From: Tragulus kanchil
Taxonomy: Eukaryota > Chordata > Mammalia > Artiodactyla > Tragulidae
NCBI GenBank assembly: GCA_022376925.1
Contig: JAIOJX010000028.1
Span: 70,583,001 to 70,647,000 of the forward strand
Direction: 5' to 3'
Length of the DNA: 64,000 nucleotides
Shown piece after piece: positions 1-12,610 of the stretch (positions are counted from its first letter, which is position 1; every line of letters starts with the position of its first letter). The notes beneath the pieces were generated by a model. It had not been told where the DNA came from, did not search any database, and saw nothing but the letters and a program-made list of their open reading frames with translations. A program made the position numbers and the translations under genes.

Positions 1-1365
1 CTGCTTTGAAGTGCGTATTGATTCAGCAGAGACCTCCACTTGTGACCTCCACTGTCATTTTTGGAATCTTCCTCGAAGGGAGGGATATGAAACTATTGTG
101 GTGGAGGATAATGTAGTGCAGGACAGGGTGCTGCAGGTCTAGGATAATGGCTTCATTGTTGGCACTGACATAAGCTTTGATGGCTTCTGGTTTTGAGCAT
201 CTTTGGTTTTGTAGTCCAGCAGTTCTGTCATTGGCTTCTGTTGTTGTTCAGTTGCTGAGTCACACCCGACTCTAAATTGGATTTCTTTTTGTCTAGATGA
301 AAGAGTTCTTCACACTGGATCCAAATCCTTTGTTAGATACACCATTTACAAATAGCTCCTCCCATTCTGTGGGTTGTTACTTTCTTTATGCTATCATCTA
401 CAGCACAACAATTTTTAATTTTGAAATCCAAGAAATCTACTTGTTTTCTTTTGTGGCTCATTTTTTCAGTTTCATATTTAAGAAACCATTGGCTAGTCCA
501 AAGCCACAAAGATTTACTTCTGTTTTCTTTTAAGATCTGTATAGCTTTAGCTCTTACATTTAAATCTATGAGCCATTTTACATTAATGTTTGTGTACAGT
601 GTAAGAGAGTGATTGATATTTATTCTTTTGCATACAACTTTTCTTGTATGCAAAGAATAAGTTGCATACAACTTATTCTTTTGCATACAACTAGGTATCT
701 AGTTGTCCTGAATATTATGTTTTTCCAGTAATAAGTGCAGTGCTTATAAAAGAAAAAAGGGGAGAAAACCTGTACTTGGGAATATTAAGGAAGCTTTATT
801 TAACTTGTAGAATGTAAGAGTTCCCTGATGCACAAATAGAATTTGATGTGCAGAGGAGTACTAGGGAAAAGATTGTTAGGCATAAGTGGAAAAGAGAAAG
901 GGGCAAAAAAGTTAAATAATGATTTCAATTTCACTATAGAACGGCTTGCAGAAACCCAAAATGTAAACATAAATCCTGAGAAAAATGCTCAAGTGCAGAT
1001 GTCTTGGGTAGGTGCTTTGGAGTTCTTTGTCCCCGGAGGCAAGTGAACTGTTGTGTATATAAACCAGTTCCCTAGAGTCCTCTGGTTAAGAACTGCTTTG
1101 AAGTGCGTATTGATTCAGCAGAGACCTCCACTTGTGACCTCCACTGTCATTTTTGGAATCTTCCTCGAAGGGAGGGATATGAAACTATTGTGGTGGAGGA
1201 TAATGTAGTGCAGGACAGGGTGCTGCAGGTCTAGGATAATGGCTTCATTGTTGGCACTGACATAAGCTTTGATGGCTTCTGGTTTTGAGCATCTTTGGTT
1301 TTGTAGTCCAGCAGTTCTGTCATTGGCTTCTGTTGTTGTTCAGTTGCTGAGTCACACCCGACTCT
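1..1365. repeat. Tandem duplication D1 (left copy cut by window edge)
   Basis: Bases 1-273 recur without gaps at 1093-1365 (offset 1092). The right copy appears to start near 274, so its first ~820 bp pair with sequence before the window. The copies part after CACCCGACTCT, inside a BovA SINE. Confidence 0.85.
280..705 (-). mobile_element. L1 LINE 3' end, antisense
   Basis: The plus strand reads like antisense L1 ORF2-end/3' UTR: AGAGTTCTTCACAC, CCCATTCTGTGGGTTGTTAC, AAGAAACCATTGGCTAGTCC, TAGCTTTAGCTCTTACATTT and ATTCTTTTGCATACAACT occur in the expected order. No open frame remains. Confidence 0.75.
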
Positions 1366-1482
1366 TTGAGACTCCATGAACAGCAGCACACCAGACTTCC
1401 CTTTCCTTCACTGTCTCCCAGAGTTTACTTAAACTCATGTCCATTGAGTCAGTGATGCCGTTCAACCATCTCATCCACTACT
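1336..1482 (-). mobile_element. BovA-type SINE fragment
   Basis: GTTCAGTTGCTGAGTCACAC, ACTCATGTCCATTGAGTCAG and CAACCATCTCATCC are hallmark ruminant BovA/BovB-derived sequence. Its first ~30 bp also appear at 243-273 through D1. The subfamily is not resolved. Confidence 0.8.
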
Positions 1483-1697
1483 TTTTTCCTAGAATTGCTT
1501 TTTTCTTTCTTTTTTTTTTTTTGGACCAACTGACTTCGTTGCAGTTCCCTTGTGATCGGGTGCTTCGATGAGAATTTGAATGCAGATAGTGTAATTGGTA
1601 GATGTAGGCAGCACAGGTTGGAAAGGAAAACTGATACAGAAAAAAGGATGGTAGAAATAATGAGTGCTTTATTAAGTTAGTTAATGCGCATGGATTT

Positions 1698-1892
1698 TTG
1701 TTGCTCAGTTGCTCCTTCATGTCTGACTTTTTGTGACTCTGTGGACTGCAGCACGCCAGGCTTCCCTGTCTTTCACCTTCTCCCGCCTTGCTCAAACTCA
1801 TATCCGTCGAGTCAGTGATAACATCCAACCATCTCATCCTCTGTTCTCCCCTTCTCCTCCTGCCTTCAGTCTTCCTCAGCATCAGGATGAGA
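1698..1892 (-). mobile_element. BovA-type SINE
   Basis: TTGTTGCTCAGTTGCTCC, GGACTGCAGCACGCCAGGCT, CATCTCATCCTCTG and CCCCTTCTCCTCCTGCC match the common ruminant element in this orientation. Confidence 0.85.
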
Positions 1893-2272
1893 TACCATGG
1901 ATAACTGGAACTTACTGCCACTGGTATGTTCAGGGAAATGGTATAAAATTACATATCACACACTAAATTCCATGCATTATTTGTAGAGGGCTTTTGCCCT
2001 ATAGATATTCGTTCCTTAGCACTTCTGGCCTGTTTATATACAGAAACTTACGCAATTTTGAGGAATAAAATGATAGCCCTTATGCACAATGTTGTTTGAA
2101 TATCTTGAAAGGTCAGAGGAAGTGGGCAGAGTACTGACAGCATCTGCTACAGGAAAGATGTGAAATTCATGTTAATGTCAGACCACGGAGCTCAATGAAT
2201 GCCATTCAAGCAAGAATTCAAATTTCTCTGTCAAGAAAGTTACACTGAAGTGGTTTATAGTGTGAATTGGGG

Positions 2273-4520
2273 AACAGAAATTGAATTGGGTAGTACAGTA
2301 GAAAGAGGGATTGTAACATGATCTTTCTTCTGTTTCCAGCTCTGATCAGGACCTACTCCCAGTCCTGATACTGAATCTACCTTTAGAAGGATTCATTAGG
2401 TAGATAGCATTCTGAGTATACTTCACCAGTGTTTCAGATCAAAAGAGATTCAGTTCTCAAAAGAATTGTGAATTTAGTAAGATTGCAGACAAATATTCCT
2501 AAGATTGAGTTTCTGTATTCTTTTGTGAAAATTCACAGAAAATTTCCACTTGACCTTGAAGTTTAATATCTTGTTTTAGCTAAAGCACATCAGCTTTATT
2601 CTGGCAGAAGCCGCTCTATGTAGAGAGAAGCAACGTGGACCATGCCTGCATTTCCTGGTCTGTGGAAATTGTTGGACTTGTTAAGACACCTGCATGTGCC
2701 CTTTGAATCCCATTTTGTAATATTTCATTTCTAGTAGCTGTTTGCCAAACATAAAGAACAGAAATTATATGTGTATGAAAAACGCAAGTGATAAAGGAGG
2801 ACATACTGAGGAGTGGGTTTCAAATTATTTTGGGAATGATTTGAAATCCATTTCGAAACAGAAAAGTAAAACTATTAAGAATTCCATATACCTTAATCAC
2901 TATTCTAGTAATAGGTGCATTAATTTGTCATCTGCACATAGAACACCAAATTCAGGCAAATTCTAATTAGGCTAGCTCACCTGATCAGGTAGATTTTAAT
3001 CCCTTATAAAACCTTGTCCACTTTGACTGTTTCTGGGATTTATACTAAAGAACAAAAAAAACCCTCTCCAACTTAGTGGTGTTAAGGAGGACTTTCTTAC
3101 TGGGGGAACTGTAAGTTGGCTTTCTTTCATTTGGAAGTATTCACTACCACTGTAACAGTTTAATGCAGGAAATCCAGTGGAAAGACCTCTGGATTACAGC
3201 AGTTTGCCATACATGCTTCGGTATTTTGTGTCCACAGTGGAGAAAGTTTATCTGCTGAAAACTCATCATGTGTCATGTAGTAGTGTTCTTTCTGTAGTCT
3301 CCCTTGTTAAACAAAAGTGAAGAAATGTGCTGAAACATCAAGCAGTGGGAAAAAAAAATACTGTGGTTTAAACTGTGATTCAGGACCGGAAAACTCCAAA
3401 AAGTCCTGATTTAAAACAGAAATTGAATTGGGTAGTACAGTAGAAAGAGGATTGTAACATGATCTTTCTTCTGTTTCCAGCTCTGATCAGGACCTACTCC
3501 CAGTCCTGATACTGAATCTACCTTTAGAAGGATTCATTAGGTAGATAGCATTCTGAGTATACTTCACCAGTGTTTCAGATCAAAAGAGATTCAGTTCTCA
3601 AAAGAATTGTGAATTTAGTAAGATTGCAGACAAATATTCCTAAGATTGAGTTTCTGTATTCTTTTGTGAAAATTCACAGAAAATTTCCACTTGACCTTGA
3701 AGTTTAATATCTTGTTTTAGCTAAAGCACATCAGCTTTATTCTGGCAGAAGCCGCTCTATGTAGAGAGAAGCAACGTGGACCATGCCTGCATTTCCTGGT
3801 CTGTGGAAATTGTTGGACTTGTTAAGACACCTGCATGTGCCCTTTGAATCCCATTTTGTAATATTTCATTTCTAGTAGCTGTTTGCCAAACATAAAGAAC
3901 AGAAATTATATGTGTATGAAAAACGCAAGTGATAAAGGAGGACATACTGAGGAGTGGGTTTCAAATTATTTTGGGAATGATTTGAAATCCATTTCGAAAC
4001 AGAAAAGTAAAACTATTAAGAATTCCATATACCTTAATCACTATTCTAGTAATAGGTGCATTAATTTGTCATCTGCACATAGAACACCAAATTCAGGCAA
4101 ATTCTAATTAGGCTAGCTCACCTGATCAGGTAGATTTTAATCCCTTATAAAACCTTGTCCACTTTGACTGTTTCTGGGATTTATACTAAAGAACAAAAAA
4201 AACCCTCTCCAACTTAGTGGTGTTAAGGAGGACTTTCTTACTGGGGGAACTGTAAGTTGGCTTTCTTTCATTTGGAAGTATTCACTACCACTGTAACAGT
4301 TTAATGCAGGAAATCCAGTGGAAAGACCTCTGGATTACAGCAGTTTGCCATACATGCTTCGGTATTTTGTGTCCACAGTGGAGAAAGTTTATCTGCTGAA
4401 AACTCATCATGTGTCATGTAGTAGTGTTCTTTCTGTAGTCTCCCTTGTTAAACAAAAGTGAAGAAATGTGCTGAAACATCAAGCAGTGGGAAAAAAAATT
4501 ACTGTGGTTTAAACTGTGAT
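2273..4520. repeat. Tandem duplication D2
   Basis: 2273-3379 recurs at 3415-4520 (offset 1142, later 1141 after loss of one G). About 35 unrelated bases separate the copies. No known repeat is recognised inside. Confidence 0.92.
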
Positions 4521-4954
4521 CTTTATTACATGTCTGTGTAAACTGAAAAAAAAATCTGTGGTAATCAATGTATGCAAACCTCTAGCTTTGGGCAATATAA
4601 TACCATCATATCCCCAAGATATCACAACACTGTTTTCAATTTTGTGAAGATTAGGAGGAATCAGACTTTCCATGTGGCTCTCACCTGTGGCCTTCTCCAA
4701 CCACCAAATTTCTAGGATGGTTTATTCATGTATGAGCAATGAGACCTATTGAGTCTTTAGCAGCTCGAACTAACCAATCGTGACTGTCTCTTAATCCTGG
4801 CTGCTTATTAGTTCAATGCCAGATTATCATCATTAGTCTATGCATGTCTTTCTCTTGCTTTTTATTTATTTAATCCTAATGCATATACATATTACTCTTC
4901 TTTTACCATAGACAATGATTCTATTGTGTTTGGGAGAAAACCTTTAATTTACTC

Positions 4955-5197
4955 TTTTTTTATTTATTTATTTTCATCCATCTTTATTCTGCGGCCTGTG
5001 TGGTCCTCCCATTGCAGTGGCCTCTCTCGTTGCAGAGCTCCGACTATGGGCGTGTGCGCTGCAGAGCTCTGGCTCTTAATTGGACACACCGGTCCAGCTT
5101 CTCTGTGGCACGTGGAATCTCACTAGGCTAGGGATCGAACCCATGCCCCTTGCACTGCAAGGCGGACTCTTTATCCACTGGACCACCAGGGAAGCCT
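4955..5197 (-). mobile_element. CHR-2-like tRNA-headed SINE
   Basis: Antisense copy: ends ...ACCACCAGGGAAGCC (reverse of GGCTTCCCTGGTGGT) and starts with an A/T tail plus TTTTCATCCATCTTT. The reverse-strand B-box GGTTCGATCC is visible as GGATCGAACC. No clear target-site duplication was found. Confidence 0.85.
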
Positions 5198-5225
5198 GAA
5201 ATTCTTTAACTTATATATGGTTGTA

Positions 5226-5533
5226 TTTTATTTTATTTTTGGGGGAGTGGGGTGGGGAGGGAGGGGGGCGGGCAGGCCACTTCTATTGGTCTTTCATTTA
5301 CCTAGTTTCGTCTATCTTTGTTCTCTGGCCCGTGTGGGCCTCCCATTGCAGTGACCTCTGTTGTCGCAGAGCACCAGCTCTGGGCTCATGCGCTCCAGAG
5401 CTCCGACTCGGTAATTGGACACATCGGTCCAGCCGCTTCGTGGCACGTGGGATTTTCCCAGACCAGGGATCGAACTGGCTCCCCTTGCACTGCAAGGCGG
5501 TGTCCTTACCCACTGGACCACCAGGGAAGCCCC
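5226..5533 (-). mobile_element. CHR-2-like SINE with G/C-rich tail
   Basis: Antisense full-length copy directly after another of the same family. The 3' tail appears here as a G-rich tract (5241-5272) before GGCCACTTCTATTGGTCTTT. Flanks TATATATGG and TATATATGA may be the target-site duplication. Confidence 0.85.
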
Positions 5534-5699
5534 TATATATGATTTTAGACAGTGTAAATTATCTTGTGAATATGTTATTTTGGTTTTCATAGGCTATAGA
5601 TATCATTTGGATAATCACTATTAATTTTTTAATAAGGCCTATGTTTGAGAATCTATATTTGTTGCTGGGTGTTCATTGCTCTTTCAATACTAATTACTG

Positions 5700-6210
5700 T
5701 GAATGTAGATTTTTGCTGTTTTGATTGTACTACAGTTTACTTATCTGTAGTGATTAACTCCAACTTCTAGTTACTGTAAATCATGCTATTATGAATGTAC
5801 TCGTATTTTCTGCTATAGGCCTGCTAAATATTTCTCTAGGGTTTATATATTTGTGAGTGTGTATATAAATGTGCCTGCCATAATGTATATGCATACTTAC
5901 TTTAAGTGCCAGAAGATTACCCTCTGTAATAGCTCCAAAAGTCTGCTCTGTCATCAACAATTTACTTACCTCTCTCTCGACAGTACTTGAAAAGATAGAG
6001 CTTTTTCACTTTTGTCAGTCTTAATGAGTCTATTTTTTTTCAGTGCTGTTTCACTTTCCTTAAGTTTTGATGAGTTTCTGAGTATTTTTGTATGCTTGTT
6101 GATATTATTCTATATCCTTAGGTGTTTTACATTCGAGTTGCTGTTTTTTTTTATTATTGATTTGTAAGAATTGTTTATGTAGTCTAGATATTTTTTCCTC
6201 ATAGCTCTTT
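5700..6210 (-). mobile_element. Old L1 3' UTR fragment, antisense
   Basis: CATGCTATTATGAATGTACT, TTTCTCTAGGGTTTATATA and TTTTTATTATTGATTTGTAA follow the order of antisense mammalian L1 3' UTR. It is diverged and without coding potential. Confidence 0.5.
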
Positions 6211-6510
6211 TTTAAGAAAAATTTATCTATTTATTTACTGCCTCAAATCTTAGTTACCTTGTACAGAATCTTTTGTTGTGGTCCATGAACTCTCTACTTG
6301 TGGCTTACAGGCTCAGTAGTTTGTGGTTACTGTTGGATTTTTTTAGAAACTCTTGGCATCTTTATCTTTTAAAAATGAATATTTAACAGTTATTGCTTTG
6401 AAAACTGACATGTGTATTTTGCCTTCTGTCATGATGTTTTATACCTCCTATTTATATGCTTGTGTTACAGTTTTTTCTTCTCAGTCCTCTTCAGACTTTT
6501 TGACTGGAAT

Positions 6511-8667
6511 TTTTTCTATATTCTACTTTATATTTCTGATTTCTCAGATGTGTGCATTTATTTATATTTTTTATTAATTTTTAAACTTGCATTTTGCTTA
6601 AATCATTGCTCCAAATGTTGATTATTTTTAGATACGTTGTATCCTTAAGTATATGTAAAAGATGATCCTCACTTTGAATGTAAACTTTTAAACCTTGGGA
6701 GTCATACTGCTGTAAGTATATGTATCACTTAATTCCATGTCCTTTTAATTTATAGGTACTTAGGAAATGTGAAGTGGTTTGCTAATAGGATTCATGAATC
6801 GTAAACTTTCATAGAAAAAAAAGTAACATAACTAACACAGAGAAACATTTATTTTCAATGTATTTTGGTAGTACCTTTGTATGAAAAGTATCAATACTAT
6901 CTATTGATAATATCTTTCTGTTCTGTCTCTTAAGAATATTGAGTTACTCAGAAGCATGCATGATATTTAACATACATCTAATTATTTTTTGCTTGTTATA
7001 GAACACCTAAGTAATGATTACAAAAATACCCTAGTTCTTTGGTCCCATATATTTTAGAAATGAAAGATTTGCGTTCCCAACATGAACTTAAAATTCCATT
7101 GATGTATCATAAGGCTTTTTATTACTATGCTAATGGAAATTTTAATTTATTATTTGGTAGAATATAATATGTAATATCCAGGGATAGTTTTATCGCTTGA
7201 ATTTTACAAGGTGAATGGTTAGTGTTTTTGCTTAGTATTAGGTTCAAATATTTTTTTTTTTCTCTAAGAAACAATTAATGAAACTTTTTCTAGAATTTGT
7301 TGAAACAGGAGGGTAAGTTTATTAGACTGTCTGGCTTATTGTACATTGATGTTTATGTCAGATCCTATTTGAAGCCATGCAGTTCTTTTAAACAGTGTTA
7401 CAGAAAGAATACATCTAAAACCATACTCTAGGTAATCAATAATTTGTGAGATTAAAAATGAGATGTAGGGGTACATTTGCGACTTAGCAGCATGAAACTT
7501 CCCACTAAATACTACTAATTTAATATGCTAAAATAATTTTCTAATAATTGGAAATCAATGCCAAGAGCTTTAAATACTTTTACTAATTGAAACAAATATT
7601 TAGTGATTTTTTTTGTTTTTCTATATTCTATTTATATTTCTGATTTCTCAGATGTGTGCATTTATTTATATTTTTTATTAATTTTTAAACTTGCATTTTG
7701 CTTAAATCATTGCTCCAAATGTTGATTATTTTTAGATACGTTGTATCCTTAAGTATATGTAAAAGATGATCCTCACTTTGAATGTAAACTTTTAAACCTT
7801 GGGAGTCATACTGCTGTAAGTATATGTATCACTTAATTCCATGTCCTTTTAATTTATAGGTACTTAGGAAATGTGAAGTGGTTTGCTAATAGGATTCATG
7901 AATCGTAAACTTTCATAGAAAAAAAAGTAACATAACTAACACAGAGAAACATTTATTTTCAATGTATTTTGGTAGTACCTTTGTATGAAAAGTATCAATA
8001 CTATCTATTGATAATATCTTTCTGTTCTGTCTCTTAAGAATATTGAGTTACTCAGAAGCATGCATGATATTTAACATACATCTAATTATTTTTTGCTTGT
8101 TATAGAACACCTAAGTAATGATTACAAAAATACCCTAGTTCTTTGGTCCCATATATTTTAGAAATGAAAGATTTGCGTTCCCAACATGAACTTAAAATTC
8201 CATTGATGTATCATAAGGCTTTTTATTACTATGCTAATGGAAATTTTAATTTATTATTTGGTAGAATATAATATGTAATATCCAGGGATAGTTTTATCGC
8301 TTGAATTTTACAAGGTGAATGGTTAGTGTTTTTGCTTAGTATTAGGTTCAAATATTTTTTTTTTTCTCTAAGAAACAATTAATGAAACTTTTTCTAGAAT
8401 TTGTTGAAACAGGAGGGTAAGTTTATTAGACTGTCTGGCTTATTGTACATTGATGTTTATGTCAGATCCTATTTGAAGCCATGCAGTTCTTTTAAACAGT
8501 GTTACAGAAAGAATACATCTAAAACCATACTCTAGGTAATCAATAATTTGTGAGATTAAAAATGAGATGTAGGGGTACATTTGCGACTTAGCAGCATGAA
8601 ACTTCCCACTAAATACTACTAATTTAATATGCTAAAATAATTTTCTAATAATTGGAAATCAATGCCA
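6511..8667. repeat. Tandem duplication D3
   Basis: 6511-7563 recurs at 7616-8667 (offset 1105 to 1104 after loss of one C). A 52-bp spacer between copies loosely resembles sequence beyond the copy ends. Confidence 0.92.
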
Positions 8668-9009
8668 GAGAGTTATTTGAAACAAGAGAGCTCAAATTTA
8701 TAAATCTCACAATAATGTGTGATATTTAGAATCCTGGTATAAGAAATAGTAGTCTCCCATGAGTGGAAGAATTGAGTTTAGTTACAATTCAAGCCTTCTG
8801 TTAATCATTTCTATAGTCAGTAAATACTAAGAACCTACTGTTATACTGATATTGTATTCCCCTGGTGCTAGGAATACAATAATGCCCCTACTGTGATAGG
8901 GATTAAATTCTGCTTAAATGCATTTTGGTTAAAGCCTCCATATGGATCAGTAGGACCCCCTCCCAGGCACTTGTGGTAGTGATTCTTGTTTTATTTTAAA
9001 ATTCAGATA

Positions 9010-9135
9010 GGTCAGCTCCCTCCTTTGAGTCAATTTCCTCATCTATAAAACTAGAATAATATACTTTATTATCCCTACCCTATAAAATGCAATTAAATAT
9101 GATTTGTGAGATTACTTTCACATGCTTTCTGTATT
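9010..9135 (+). mobile_element. MIR SINE fragment
   Basis: TCAATTTCCTCATCTATAAA followed by AATAATA, CTACCCTATAAAATG and AATTAAATATG resembles the MIR core. It is also copied at about 10162-10285 by D4. Confidence 0.6.
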
Positions 9136-9324
9136 TGTAGAGTCCTGTGGAAACTAGCATGGGCTTGGGTATTGTTGAACAGAGAACAATGAAGACGAAT
9201 GTTTTCATATCATTATTGTAGAAACTGTATTAACAATTTTTGGAGAATTTTATTTAATTGTTAAGTGAAAATCTTAACTGTACCAATTAAAGGTACAGAT
9301 ATTCATAAGATTTTGATGACTACC

Positions 9325-9378
9325 ATCCATGGGACTGCAAAAGTCAAACACGACTTAGCAACTGAACATCAACAATGT
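9325..9378 (+). mobile_element. BovA-type SINE fragment
   Basis: CCATCCATGGGACTGCAAA, GTCAAACACGACTTAGCAAC and TGAACA are the 3' end of a BovA element. Copies lie near 10470-10530 and 11598-11652 because of D4 and D5. Confidence 0.7.
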
Positions 9379-10350
9379 TCATGAATATGTGACTTTTTAT
9401 GGGAATAATCACTCCCTGTTAATAAAATTATCCTTCTTGCTATAATACTTTGGTCTTGTTAGTAGGGTAGATGCCCAAAAAAACTTTTTACTATTAGGTT
9501 CAAATATTTTTTTCTCTAAGAAACAATTAATGAAACTTTTTCTAGAATTTGTTGAAACAGGAGGGTAAGTTTATTAGACTGTCTGGCTTATTGTACATTG
9601 ATGTTTATGTCAGATCCTATTTGAAGCCATGCAGTTCTTTTAAACAGTGTTACAGAAAGAATACATCTAAAACCATACTCTAGGTAATCAATAATTTGTG
9701 AGATTAAAAATGAGATGTAGGGGTACATTTGCGACTTAGCAGCATGAAACTTCCCACTAAATACTACTAATTTAATATGCTAAAATAATTTTCTAATAAT
9801 TGGAAATCAATGCCAGAGAGTTATTTGAAACAAGAGAGCTCAAATTTATAAATCTCACAATAATGTGTGATATTTAGAATCCTGGTATAAGAAATAGTAG
9901 TCTCCCATGAGTGGAAGAATTGAGTTTAGTTACAATTCAAGCCTTCTGTTAATCATTTCTATAGTCAGTAAATACTAAGAACCTACTGTTATACTGATAT
10001 TGTATTCCCCTGGTGCTAGGAATACAATAATGCCCCTACTGTGATAGGGATTAAATTCTGCTTAAATGCATTTTGGTTAAAGCCTCCATATGGATCAGTA
10101 GGACCCCCTCCCAGGCACTTGTGGTAGTGATTCTTGTTTTATTTTAAAATTCAGATAGGTCAGCTCCCTCCTTTGAGTCAATTTCCTCATCTATAAAACT
10201 AGAATAATATACTTTATTATCCCTACCCTATAAAATGCAATTAAATATGATTTGTGAGATTACTTTCACATGCTTTCTGTATTTGTAGAGTCCTGTGGAA
10301 ACTAGCATGGGCTTGGGTATTGTTGAACAGAGAACAATGAAGACGAATGT

Positions 10351-12610
10351 TTTTCATATCATTATTGTAGAAACTGTATTAACAATTTTTTGGAGAATTT
10401 TATTTAATTGTTAAGTGAAAATCTTAACTGTACCAATTAAAGGTACAGATATTCATAAGATTTTGATGACTACCATCCATGGGACTGCAAAAAGTCAAAC
10501 ACGACTTAGCAACTGAACATCAACAATGTTCATGAATATGTGACTTTTTTATGGGAATAATCACTCCCTGTTAATAAAATTATCCTTCTTGCTATAATAC
10601 TTTGGTCTTGTTAGTAGGGTAGATGCACCCAAAATAATAAATTTACTTGTGAAACTTTGTTTTAGTAGTTGTCTTCCAGATACGCCATTGCGTTCTCACT
10701 TTTTTGTTAAATATCTTTGTAGTGCTAATAAAAAAGTTTTATGTTTGCCCAAAGTGAAATAGAAATGTATCTGCACATGATGCATTTTGCTTCTTGTTTT
10801 ATTCTCCAAAACTAGTTATCATTTAAATGCAGAGTCTTCACATCCCTGCTGCAAAACAGATTTATGTTATTAACTACATGCCTTGCAGCAGAATTCAGGG
10901 CACTAATTTTCCAAGTTTATGTCAGAATATTGACTCAAAGTGAATATTTAATTGGTGCTGAGGAAACTATCACATTAGAATAAGAAGGGCCCTTTACAAA
11001 GCTTTCCTTTGGTAGAGAATATTAGATCCTTAGGATTTAAAAATTAAACCACTACAGATTACATAATGAGATGCCTGTGTACATTCAACCACATTAGTTT
11101 ATTTGGATCATGCAAGGTGGTAAGAGGTTGAATATTTGGAACGAATCAAGTATATGTCATTTTACAGAGTGAAGAATTCGTTTCATTCTCACCTCTTCTA
11201 TTTTTTAATCTATCTTAGAATGAAATTAAGTATTTTCTTCCCTGCCTTGCTCACTTTCCCATTTAAATTTACTTTAATCTTTAGGAATAATGAGATACTG
11301 GCTGTAACCAGTATGTACCACATACAACAAAATCCTGGTAACAAGTTATACAGGAAATCTAATTAGAAATTATAGATTTATCATGATTTTGTTGTTTTAA
11401 AATAAAATTAAAATCTATTTAAATCTATCTTTAGATTAGGTTTGGCTTCTGAAAAAACATCTGGCTAATGATAGACTCTTTCATATCATTATTGTAGAAA
11501 CTGTATTAACAATTTTTGGAGAATTTTATTTAATTGTTAAGTGAAAATCTTAACTGTACCAATTAAAGGTACAGATATTCATAAGATTTTGATGACTACC
11601 ATCCATGGGACTGCAAAAGTCAAACACGACTTAGCAACTGAACATCAACAATGTTCATGAATATGTGACTTTTTATGGGAATAATCACTCCCTGTTAATA
11701 AAATTATCCTTCTTGCTATAATACTTTGGTCTTGTTAGTAGGGTAGATGCACCCAAAATAATAAATTTACTTGTGAAACTTTGTTTTAGTAGTTGTCTTC
11801 CAGATACGCCATTGCGTTCTCACTTTTTTGTTAAATATCTTTGTAGTGCTAATAAAAAAGTTTTATGTTTGCCCAAAGTGAAATAGAAATGTATCTGCAC
11901 ATGATGCATTTTGCTTCTTGTTTTATTCTCCAAAACTAGTTATCATTTAAATGCAGAGTCTTCACATCCCTGCTGCAAAACAGATTTATGTTATTAACTA
12001 CATGCCTTGCAGCAGAATTCAGGGCACTAATTTTCCAAGTTTATGTCAGAATATTGACTCAAAGTGAATATTTAATTGGTGCTGAGGAAACTATCACATT
12101 AGAATAAGAAGGGCCCTTTACAAAGCTTTCCTTTGGTAGAGAATATTAGATCCTTAGGATTTAAAAATTAAACCACTACAGATTACATAATGAGATGCCT
12201 GTGTACATTCAACCACATTAGTTTATTTGGATCATGCAAGGTGGTAAGAGGTTGAATATTTGGAACGAATCAAGTATATGTCATTTTACAGAGTGAAGAA
12301 TTCGTTTCATTCTCACCTCTTCTATTTTTTAATCTATCTTAGAATGAAATTAAGTATTTTCTTCCCTGCCTTGCTCACTTTCCCATTTAAATTTACTTTA
12401 ATCTTTAGGAATAATGAGATACTGGCTGTAACCAGTATGTACCACATACAACAAAATCCTGGTAACAAGTTATACAGGAAATCTAATTAGAAATTATAGA
12501 TTTATCATGATTTTGTTGTTTTAAAATAAAATTAAAATCTATTTAAATCTATCTTTAGATTAGGTTTGGCTTCTGAAAAAACATCTGGCTAATGATAGAC
12601 TCTTTCATAT
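10351..12610. repeat. Tandem duplication D5
   Basis: 10351-11486 recurs at 11478-12610 (offset 1127 falling to 1124 through homopolymer losses). The junction carries the shared motif TTTCATAT and no spacer. Confidence 0.93.

Larger units (their letters stand above)
8341..10626. repeat. Tandem duplication D4
   Basis: 8341-9474 recurs at 9493-10626. A T run of 11 becomes 7 near the start, and four one-base homopolymer gains elsewhere restore offset 1152. It overlaps D3, so 8341-8667 exists three times. The 18-bp spacer looks like a degraded version of the sequence following 10626. Confidence 0.93.

Noticed and set aside
5221..5592. Open frames of 60-160 codons such as 5221-5592, 23639-24085, 46684-47163
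   Set aside because: They lie in CHR-2-like SINEs and share the same translated strings in every copy (for example WASHCSGL, RAPALGACAPE). These are translated repeat, not genes.
11136..12490. Identical 76-codon frames at 11136 and 12260 as a possible duplicated gene
   Set aside because: The identity follows from duplication D5. The frame has no domain, splice context or conservation signal that I can see.
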